From JAHBNG01 sp039028975 (GTDB lineage: Bacteria; Chloroflexota; Anaerolineae; Caldilineales; Caldilineaceae): a stretch of DNA of 59,464 nt. Where the stretch lies: the NCBI GenBank assembly GCA_039028975.1, contig JBCCHB010000108.1, forward strand, positions 1 through 59,464, given 5' to 3'. Below the pieces are notes generated by a model. It had not been told where the DNA came from and ran no database searches. It worked only from the letters and a program-made list of their open reading frames with translations. The position numbers and the translations under genes were made by a program. Within the stretch, counting starts at the first letter, position 1; each line of letters opens with the position of its first letter. Positions 53,105 through 59,464 of this stretch are shown here, in pieces.

Positions 53105-54175
53105 TTAGCCTTGATTAGCCTTGGTACTTTCGAAAAGCAACCACTTGTGCTTCATGGGGCTATCTGCACCGCCCCGAAATTGCCAGCTCCAGGCGTAGTA
53201 GTAGTCATACAAATAACCTATAAATAGATAGCGGGGATCTCGAAAGAAATAGGGCCACAGATGTTTGACCATAAAGGCTTTATTGTCGCGTTTAAATGCC
53301 TCATATCTATCGCACCACTCAATGGACGTCTTTAGGTAGTCTTCTGTTGCTTCTCGCTCCAGCAGCTTTTTAAACCCAACCTTGCTCGCAGCGGCTTCGT
53401 AGTCACCTTCATGTGGATACCAGCCCGCATAGAAATGATAGAGAATTGAGCAATAGAAGTCGTAACTACCAAAATCGTGTCGAAGCGGATGTTTCAAGAG
53501 TTGATTGGGTTGGGTCGGATATCGATAATGGATACAGGTAATAAAAAATTTGCCGCCTGGCCTGAGGAGATACTGAACAATCTCAAAAAAGCGCGTCCTT
53601 ATCTCTGCCGCTTTGCCCTCCACTGCATCTTCTGCGCTGACATAATGCTCGGAAGAACCATTGATGACAACCACATCAAATTGGCCTGACTCAAAGCGTT
53701 CTTGTATGTCGAATATATTGCCCTGAACCACATCGTGGCCCGCGGCTCGGCACGTCTCTGCCTGGACTGATGATAAGGTGACGCCAGCACCAATACACCC
53801 CTGTTCCGCAGCGTATTGAAGCAACCCACCGTTGCCGCATCCCATATCGAATACTTTGGTCCCTGGTTGACAACCGCACTGTGCAAGAATATAGTCAAAC
53901 TGCTTCTTTTGTGCCTCGGCATACGTTTCGCTGCCCGTCTCGTGATAGCCCTCTGTGTAGTCAAGCCAAATACCCGTGTCCGCGCATAGAGGGTCGAGCA
54001 ACGTTTCATAACTTCGTTTTGTGGTTTCAGAAGGCGTTAACTTTGGGGGCCGTACTATCCAGCTTGCCACTTCGCTCAATGCCCACAACAAGTAGGTTAC
54101 AGGCATTAATAGCCGATTGGTCGATTGCCTTGGATTCTGTTGGGTGAATGACTTATCGGGACTTAACAAAGTCAT
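53105..54175 (-). CDS. CFA-synthase-like SAM-dependent methyltransferase
   Basis: Protein of 356 residues. The SAM-binding motif I is VFDMGCGNGG (108-117). The overall layout (N-terminal helical part, Rossmann core, C-terminal DYYYAWSWQFRGG region) resembles the cyclopropane-fatty-acid / mycolic-acid methyltransferase superfamily. The substrate could be an acyl chain or a product intermediate; neither is shown. It starts immediately after the patatin stop (TAA directly followed by ATG), with a strong AAGGAGGA Shine-Dalgarno ending 10 bases upstream, so the two are cotranscribed. Confidence 0.83.
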   Translation of the reverse strand: MTLLSPDKSFTQQNPRQSTNRLLMPVTYLLWALSEVASWIVRPPKLTPSETTKRSYETLLDPLCADTGIWLDYTEGYHETGSETYAEAQKKQFDYILAQCGCQPGTKVFDMGCGNGGLLQYAAEQGCIGAGVTLSSVQAETCRAAGHDVVQGNIFDIQERFESGQFDVVVINGSSEHYVSAEDAVEGKAAEIRTRFFEIVQYLLRPGGKFFITCIHYRYPTQPNQLLKHPLRHDFGSYDFYCSILYHFYAGWYPHEGDYEAAASKVGFKKLLEREATEDYLKTSIEWCDRYEAFKRDNKAFMVKHLWPYFFRDPRYLFIGYLYDYYYAWSWQFRGGADSPMKHKWLLFESTKANQG

Positions 54176-56464
54176 TTAGGATGTTTCCTCCTTGTTTAAT
54201 GCGGCTTGGGCAGCTCTATAGCCGGCTTCAATAATCGTCTCGTATTGATCAAAATCGTCGGCTTCGAATGCATCTACCTCCGGACGGATATAGATATCGG
54301 TGAGTCGAAGCTGCTCTTCGCTACGGTCGGCCGTATTGAGATCGAGCAGGCGATTTAGAATTTCCAGAGCGCCTGGTGCGCTAACAGGCTCAGCCAAAGG
54401 ATTGAACTGGCGCAAGAGAATCTCCCAGCCAGATAGGCTGTTGCCATACTGGTTTTTACCGAACATGTCCCCCTCTTTACAGACATTTACGCCAATAACC
54501 GTCCCGCAACCGTAGCTCTCCTGCATCACATTGGCTGGATAATTATTCATCAGGCAGCCATCAATCAGCAGCTTCTCTCCATCAACCTGAGGCGGGAAGA
54601 CCACTGGCATGCTCATACTGGCCCGCACATAACGCCCCATGGGGCCGCTACGGTGAACAACTTCAGCCGCATAGGTGATATCGGTGGAAATGCAGAAAAA
54701 GCTGCGCCATGCATCAACAATATCTGCCTCTTCATACAAAACCATCATGATTGCCTCCAGCTTGCGACCGGTCACCAAAGAGGTCAATGGCAACGTCAGA
54801 TCCGCTAGCTGTTTGCGGTGGTTCAGGTTGGCAATCAAAGCTTCTGTCATAGAATCAGCGGTGTGCCCCAAGGCGGCAAGCCCAGCCACCACCGCGCCCA
54901 TGCTCGTTCCGCCAACGATGTCAATGGGTATACCCGCTTCTTCCAGCGCACGGATGGCCCCAACGTGGGCATAGCCGCGGGCACCACCACCACTTAAGAC
55001 GAGACCAACGCCGCGTCCGGTGAGCAGGCGCGCCAGCCGCTGCATATCCTCGCCAACGGTACTATCTCTGGCTGGTAACTCACTGGTAGACCAACGTATG
55101 TGGTGGTGCCAATCGGGTTGGATCGCATCGAGCCAGCGCTGGGTTCCTGATGGGATTTCGCGTCCGGGGGGATGGAGCAAGACCAAACTGCGCTGGGTTT
55201 TTGATTCGGAGGCCAAGGATACAGCCACTGGTTCACTATCAGCCCATGCTACATAGAGGATACGATCGGCCTGTTGCGCGCACCGCTCAGCCCACGGATC
55301 TTGAGTTGCTGCATGCTCTGGCGCGCTTGGAGTAGAAACCTCAGAGAGAGCCGCGTTGCTGGCGTAGATCAGGTAATCATGGTTTGCTTCTTGTTCACCA
55401 AACCAAAGTGCTAAGCGGCTATCAACAGCCGATGTAAGTGGCGTATGAGCGATACCCGATTCACCCAAGGCACGGTTGGTTAGTTGATCATCGATGTGTA
55501 ATGCCGAACCGTAGCGGCTGAGCGCTTGGGTTAGCTGTTGGACAAAAGCGGCAAGCGGAACATCCGGACCAACTGGAAAGAGAGCAACCGTGTTTAGCGA
55601 ATTCCGCTTGTTCTCGCTCCGAATCGTCTTATTTCTATAGTCCGCGGCAATTCTGCCTGAAGTGAAGTGCAGCAGTTCCTGGGGATGTTTTTGAAGGAGC
55701 CGATAAAATTCTTCTGCACCCAGCCGTCCCAACAACGTCTCACGTACAGCGATGATTGTGGCCGTTCGCGGTTCCCCTGAGATAATCCCTATCTCACCTA
55801 CAATCTGACCACTCCCAGCTTCCAAAGGCGGGTTCTCCGTTTTGCGAATAACTTGCTCTGCGAGTTGGTTTGGAGCCGGAATGATGCGCAAACAGCCATT
55901 GATCACAACATAGAGTGCGTCGCTTGCCTCGCCAGCCTGAAAGAGAATCTCGCTGCTAGGTAATGAGATCAAATCCAAAGAGTGTTCCAAGCTGGGTAGA
56001 ATAGACGAATCTAGCTCTTTAAATAAGTGATTCTCATAGAGGGCAGAACGCAATTGGGCACGCTGCAGCCGCTCCGCGATAGCGGCTTCGACCGCAGAAC
56101 GTAGGGAAGGATTCTCTTGCGCAACCTGCTCAAAGGCTTGGCGAGTTAATTGCCAGAGCTGGGACGATTCTGCGGTTCGAACCGTGGCCGACCGGATGGC
56201 TCCGGTTAGCAGCGCAATTTCACCGACGCTGTCACCAGGAAAAAGAGAGGAGACGAGAAACTCTTCCCCTTCTTGATCCTGCAAATAGACGTCCAATTTT
56301 CCAGCTTGCAGCAGATAAAGGCTATCACCCGGATCACCTTCTCGAATTAAGGTTTCGTGAGCAGCTAGCGTGGCTGGCGTCAACTTCTCTGCCAGCAGTG
56401 ACAGAATTTCGCTCTCCACCTCTTTGAATAACAAAGTTGAACGAAGGAATTCATATAAATTCAT
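54176..56464 (-). CDS. patatin-like phospholipase with two cyclic-nucleotide-binding domains
   Basis: Protein of 762 residues, NTE/RssA-like. Two cNMP domains (about 5-130 and 143-275) keep their phosphate cassettes (GEIALLTGAIRSAT and GEIGIISGEPRTAT). A Rossmann-like middle region follows. The patatin domain (about 485-660) has the oxyanion loop SGGGARGY, nucleophile GTSMG (S521) and catalytic Asp in LLIDGCLMNN (D635). It should hydrolyse membrane phospholipid acyl esters under nucleotide control. It lies next to phosphatidylserine-pathway genes and upstream of the FAAL-PKS, so it could release fatty acid for the FAAL (inference). A C-terminal fragment of a paralogue is present in the relic at 33-34.3 kb, next to relics of the synthase. 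Confidence 0.93.
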   Translation of the reverse strand: MNLYEFLRSTLLFKEVESEILSLLAEKLTPATLAAHETLIREGDPGDSLYLLQAGKLDVYLQDQEGEEFLVSSLFPGDSVGEIALLTGAIRSATVRTAESSQLWQLTRQAFEQVAQENPSLRSAVEAAIAERLQRAQLRSALYENHLFKELDSSILPSLEHSLDLISLPSSEILFQAGEASDALYVVINGCLRIIPAPNQLAEQVIRKTENPPLEAGSGQIVGEIGIISGEPRTATIIAVRETLLGRLGAEEFYRLLQKHPQELLHFTSGRIAADYRNKTIRSENKRNSLNTVALFPVGPDVPLAAFVQQLTQALSRYGSALHIDDQLTNRALGESGIAHTPLTSAVDSRLALWFGEQEANHDYLIYASNAALSEVSTPSAPEHAATQDPWAERCAQQADRILYVAWADSEPVAVSLASESKTQRSLVLLHPPGREIPSGTQRWLDAIQPDWHHHIRWSTSELPARDSTVGEDMQRLARLLTGRGVGLVLSGGGARGYAHVGAIRALEEAGIPIDIVGGTSMGAVVAGLAALGHTADSMTEALIANLNHRKQLADLTLPLTSLVTGRKLEAIMMVLYEEADIVDAWRSFFCISTDITYAAEVVHRSGPMGRYVRASMSMPVVFPPQVDGEKLLIDGCLMNNYPANVMQESYGCGTVIGVNVCKEGDMFGKNQYGNSLSGWEILLRQFNPLAEPVSAPGALEILNRLLDLNTADRSEEQLRLTDIYIRPEVDAFEADDFDQYETIIEAGYRAAQAALNKEETS
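54186..54193 (-). promoter_or_regulatory. Shine-Dalgarno of the methyltransferase, inside the patatin gene
   Basis: AAGGAGGA on the minus strand, 10 bases before the ATG at 54175. It lies within the last codons of the patatin gene and fixes the methyltransferase start. Confidence 0.8.
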
Positions 56465-56505
56465 TTGTTGCTACAGTCTTTATGCAAAAGATTTTCCAAA
56501 GATCG

Positions 56506-56525
56506 GACAGGTTTCGCAACCTGTC
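56506..56525. repeat. short perfect hairpin
   Basis: GACAGGTT and AACCTGTC pair around a TCGC tetraloop, between the phosphatidyltransferase relic and the patatin gene. No T run follows. It resembles a dispersed REP unit; a role at the RNA level is possible. Confidence 0.6.
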
Positions 56526-56585
56526 GGGCCTGAGCGTCGGAAATACAAAATCTGAAAATTACTGTCATCTAGCCTAACACCGTAC

Positions 56586-57225
56586 TCAACTCACCATTGC
56601 ATATCCATAAACAATAGTCAAAACGAGCGCGCCACTGGGCAGGACTGTGTAGCGCCTAGGCAATCCCAGGCGTTTCGGATTACGTTTGGCCATGCGAAAC
56701 CCAGCGACCATGGCAATGGCCATTCCAAGATAAGTAAATATCAAAATGATCACCATGGTCTGCTTGGCCACAAAAAAATTGAGTATAAACAAATTGGGAA
56801 AGAAGAGCGCCGCAAATGTGGTCGGCATTCCGATGTAATATTCCGTCCCGTCAACGCGGTAGAATCCGGCACTGTCGAAATAGGCTAGGCGCGGGGCACA
56901 GGAAAACAGATAGAGCGCCAGTATCATAACAGAGAACCACTCACGCAGGCCGAAGCAGTAGCCGAAAATAACCGGAGCAAACCCAAAGCCACACATATCC
57001 ACCAAACTATCTAAAGGCTCTCCCAGCGCTTTCTGTGATTCAGTACGCGTCAATCGTGTGGCCAGCAGACCATCAAAGACATCCACGAGGCCGGTGTAAA
57101 GGATACAGAGAATCGAACCATAGAATTCCTTCAATGGCAAAGACGGCGGCCAAAAGACTTAATAATAGTCCCAACAACGTAAAGAGGTTTGTGAGGTCAA
57201 GCTGACGTAAGAGTTTCGTGTTCAT
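56586..57225 (-). pseudogene. pssA: CDP-alcohol phosphatidyltransferase (PssA-like), frameshifted
   Basis: From the ATG at 57225 the protein starts MNTKLLRQLDLTNLFTLLGL, a typical PssA beginning, but by about codon 34 the frame runs into junk. The rest (FYGSILCILYTGLVDVFDG, the GEPLDSLVD half of the CDP-alcohol motif, five or six membrane segments) is in a frame one base away. A single extra base near 57,125-57,140 (GAAGGAATTC) would explain it. The active-site motif is the longer RTE-type variant (DGLLATR, 11 residues, then GEPLDSLVD) and is intact. The ATG overlaps the psd stop (ATGA), so this start is well supported. Genuine mutation or sequence error cannot be separated here. The product would make phosphatidylserine. 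Confidence 0.8.
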
Positions 57226-58115
57226 AGTGTATGTATGAACCCCTTCTGCGATAGACCGATTCTTTGTCCATATTTGATCTTGCCACCTTTGAACGCCTCG
57301 CTAAATCTTACACGCTCTTTCTGAAAGAGCAGTACAACGGTTGAGCCGATATGAAATGTGGCTAGATGGTCACCACGCGCTATCGAAATTGGTGAAGCAT
57401 AGATCATTTCTTTTGGCTTTCGGAACCACCGATTTGTCCGAATCGTCGCATCATAGGTCGTTGTAATGCTGCCCACGCCAAAGGCCCCTATCTTCACAAC
57501 GGCAACCCAACCATAGGCAGTTTCGATATAGGTAATTAGACGTTCGTTGAGGGTATACAGGCCGTGGATCTGGTTTACGTATCGCTCGCTTAGGGAAAAT
57601 AGCGAACCAGGTACATAGGTGTATCCGACGATGTCTCCATCGACAGGCGAAAACAGTTGATGGGCATCTCCAGGAGACAGGTAAATCGTTAGAAACTGGC
57701 CATCTTGAAATTTCGCATGGAGGGGCGATGGTATAAGTTGGCTAAGTGAGTACCTTATGCCTTTTGCCTGAATCAGCCTACCATCGGCAATTGTCCCTTG
57801 GTTTTGGATGGTGCCATCAACGGGAGAGATGATGGCCTGTTCATCTCGATGAATCGGTCGGTATTTTGGATTAAATTGCCGCGTAAACAGATCATGCAGG
57901 GTTTTAAAATCCTCTATCCCGAGACTCGATTCTTCTAAACTAATGTTGAAATGGACTATGTAGTTTTTCAGAAGAGACTGCTGTACTGTGACTGGCGTGG
58001 GAATCCGCCACATAAGGCTATACAGCTTGCTTAATATATTTTGAATCTGCTTGGCTTCGCTAAGTGCAACCCCTTTGCGAGCGATCCAGTCATATACGTT
58101 TTGTTGAATCGACAT
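57222..58115 (-). CDS. psd: phosphatidylserine decarboxylase proenzyme, atypical active site
   Basis: Protein of 297 residues, of normal length. The pyruvoyl-forming cleavage site is HIGSTVVLLF (G257-S258). The acidic residue is in SPVDG (D100). The family motif around the first catalytic His reads GDAHQLFSPVDG: the first His (H152) is kept, but the second, three residues later and part of the Asp-His-Ser self-cleavage triad in characterised enzymes, is Phe155. It should convert phosphatidylserine to phosphatidylethanolamine at the membrane. Together with pssA it forms a two-gene operon with ATGA overlap. Confidence 0.9.
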   Translation of the reverse strand: MSIQQNVYDWIARKGVALSEAKQIQNILSKLYSLMWRIPTPVTVQQSLLKNYIVHFNISLEESSLGIEDFKTLHDLFTRQFNPKYRPIHRDEQAIISPVDGTIQNQGTIADGRLIQAKGIRYSLSQLIPSPLHAKFQDGQFLTIYLSPGDAHQLFSPVDGDIVGYTYVPGSLFSLSERYVNQIHGLYTLNERLITYIETAYGWVAVVKIGAFGVGSITTTYDATIRTNRWFRKPKEMIYASPISIARGDHLATFHIGSTVVLLFQKERVRFSEAFKGGKIKYGQRIGLSQKGFIHTL

Positions 58116-58228
58116 GTTGGCCTAGCATAATTTGTGAGATCTATGGAAGGTTGTCTGCAATAGGGTAATTATATTATCTCAAGCAATTCATTTAGCCCAA
58201 AAATTGTAGAAGAGCTGTTGTTGTAGAG

Positions 58229-58237
58229 TGTTATATA
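58229..58237 (+). promoter_or_regulatory. possible extended -10 element for the plus-strand methyltransferase
   Basis: TGTTATATA fits an extended -10 (TGn plus a TATAAT-like hexamer) about 70 bases before the methyltransferase start. No good -35 is seen at the right spacing. Weak. Confidence 0.25.
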
Positions 58238-58260
58238 CTTAACCAAAATTCAAGCATCTC

Positions 58261-58298
58261 AACGTAACGTAACGTAACGTAACAACGTAACGTAACAA
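58261..58298. repeat. AACGT pentanucleotide array in the 5' leader of the methyltransferase
   Basis: Four AACGT units, a short interruption, then further ACGTA units lie about 10 bases before the ATG at 58308. The array contains the self-complementary ACGT core and sits where the untranslated leader is expected. Unit number could affect expression by slippage. Confidence 0.85.
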
Positions 58299-58307
58299 AG
58301 AGCAGTT

Positions 58308-59129
58308 ATGAAATCTATCATTCGTAGTTTTTGGTTTGTTGAAAAGCAGTCGCCACCACTTCGTATACATATTTGGCACATTTTTTACAATTTAATCGCC
58401 AAGTATTTTCCTTTTGATGATGTACATTTTATGAATTGGGGATACGTTCCTCTAGAAGGGGAGCCATCGCTTCAAGTAGGCAAAGTTGATGAGAATAATC
58501 GCCCCTTTGCCCAAATGTACGCCTATACTCTGGGTACTGTTGATGTTAAAAACCTGGATATCGCAGAGATTGGAAGTGGTCGAGGCGGCGGTGCCGCTTG
58601 GCTGGCAAAGACTCGTCACCCCCGATCGGTTATTGGTGTTGAGTTTGCTCCGGAAGCAGTCAAATTAGCTACCCGCCTCCATTCTGATGTTCCTCAACTG
58701 CTATTTAAACAAGGCGATGCCCACAATATCCCTTTAGAAGACGAAAGCGTTGATGTTGTGGTTAATGTTGAGTCTTGTCATCACTATGCCTCTATGGAAA
58801 AATTTCTATCTGAAGTCCACCGTATCCTTATTAGACCCGGTGGCTTTCTAGCACTTGCAGACTATCGCAAAATGAATAAACTATCTGCCTTACAAGAAGC
58901 ATTGGCTGCATCCCCATTGACATTGCTGGAGACTCAAAATATTACGAGAAACGTTATTGCAGCTCTGGATCAAGGACATGATTATAAGATTGGCCTACTC
59001 CATGAGCGTGTACCTAAGCCCTTGCACACGATTATTTGGACATTTATGGATCGTCCCAAAATTGGAAAAAATCGCATCAAAGTATTGGATTACGTTGGTT
59101 ATCATTCGTCTTACGAATTTACGGGTTAA
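58308..59129 (+). CDS. class I SAM-dependent methyltransferase, Rv2952-like
   Basis: Protein of 273 residues. Motif I is AEIGSGRGGGA (86-96), followed by IGVEFAP, GDAHNIPLEDESVDVVVNVE and RPGGFLALADYR. The N-terminal VHFMNWGY and the VNVESCHHY segment resemble the mycobacterial phthiotriol dimycocerosate O-methyltransferase family, which acts on polyketide lipids. A role in O-methylating the cluster product is therefore attractive but unproven. It is divergent from psd and the only sizeable intact plus-strand gene. Its Shine-Dalgarno is weak. Confidence 0.85.
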   Translation: MKSIIRSFWFVEKQSPPLRIHIWHIFYNLIAKYFPFDDVHFMNWGYVPLEGEPSLQVGKVDENNRPFAQMYAYTLGTVDVKNLDIAEIGSGRGGGAAWLAKTRHPRSVIGVEFAPEAVKLATRLHSDVPQLLFKQGDAHNIPLEDESVDVVVNVESCHHYASMEKFLSEVHRILIRPGGFLALADYRKMNKLSALQEALAASPLTLLETQNITRNVIAALDQGHDYKIGLLHERVPKPLHTIIWTFMDRPKIGKNRIKVLDYVGYHSSYEFTG

Positions 59130-59322
59130 TGAAAAGGTCAGACAGCCACAAAATGAATATATACCGCAAAGCTCTCCCACTGAAAACCCACAAGGCAATT
59201 ATCCATACATTTCGATTCAGGATTCCCGAAATCACGATCAAGGGCTCCCCAATAATCGGCACCCACGAGAAAAAGAGGATAGGCGCGCCCCATCGTTCAT
59301 AGATCGATTGAGCCTGCTGCAC
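59119..59322 (-). pseudogene. C-terminal fragment of a YqaA/DedA-like membrane protein
   Basis: A 67-codon frame from a GTG reads YERWGAPILFFSWVPIIGEP and GRALRYIFILWLSDLF, matching the second half of YqaA-type VTT-domain membrane proteins with two membrane segments. A stop lies four codons upstream of the GTG and the first half is not evident in the 140 bases available. It overlaps the end of the plus-strand methyltransferase by 11 bases. It is probably truncated, though an undetected frameshift upstream is possible. Confidence 0.5.
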
Positions 59323-59464
59323 CCCATGGCTTTATCACAAAAAAGAATAGGATTAGCGAATAGAAAAGTTATCCCGTAAAATGTTTCCCAAAAAGGGGCA
59401 AACCATGTGGGAGTATATGCTATGTCAAGCGAAAACGGACCGAAATGTTAACCTTAAAAAGTTC

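Noticed and set aside
1..59464. tRNA, rRNA or riboswitch genes
   Set aside because: I looked for cloverleaf-like and conserved rRNA stretches in the gaps and saw none; no dedicated search could be run.

Overview
The window is a secondary-metabolite island. The host is probably a member of the Chloroflexota, with a cyanobacterium as the weaker alternative. This rests on a secreted FG-GAP giant that ends in a 'YVPLLI'-type tail common in Chloroflexota exoproteins, an Npt-like transporter fused to HEAT repeats, abundant cyclic-nucleotide-binding (cNMP) domains, and many short intergenic-type repeats. No rRNA or marker gene is present, so the assignment is an inference. Almost every gene lies on the minus strand; only a methyltransferase at the right end is on the plus strand.

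Right to left, in the direction of transcription: a phosphatidylserine decarboxylase and a frameshifted CDP-alcohol phosphatidyltransferase (57.2-58.1 and 56.6-57.2 kb); a patatin-type phospholipase with two cNMP domains; a CFA-synthase-like methyltransferase; and an 18-kb gene (34.5-52.5 kb). That gene encodes a 6016-residue megasynthase that starts with a fatty acyl-AMP ligase, carries five ketosynthases but no acyltransferase (trans-AT logic), and ends in an epimerase/condensation-like domain. Next come a scar holding the collapsed remains of a second such synthase (33.0-34.3 kb), a putative regulatory cassette (Npt-HEAT transporter, free cNMP protein, response regulator, cNMP-histidine kinase; 26.7-32.9 kb), and a scrapyard (21.5-26.7 kb). 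The scrapyard contains broken NRPS A-PCP-TE tails, a P-type ATPase fragment, a BrnT/CopG-type toxin-antitoxin pair, a MITE-like element and an AAA-ATPase/nuclease gene between direct repeats. Left of it are a 2178-residue secreted FG-GAP/metalloprotease-like protein and two coupled NRPS genes (10.3-14.8 and 0.1-10.3 kb).

Taken together, the intact synthases suggest a lipopeptide or lipid-polyketide-peptide pathway. The FAAL would load a fatty acid, the AT-less PKS would extend it, and four NRPS modules (the first with an epimerase) would add residues. Modules 1 and 3 of the large NRPS have nearly the same specificity residues. Module 2 resembles arginine-type codes but has lost the catalytic A10 lysine. 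No intact thioesterase exists in the window; three TE relics are all broken. The large NRPS ends without a release domain near the left edge, so the cluster probably continues outside or releases in trans.

A recurring theme is the in-frame presence of intergenic-type short repeats (heptads, octads, palindromes) inside the megasynthases. They sit at the same domain junctions in several modules.
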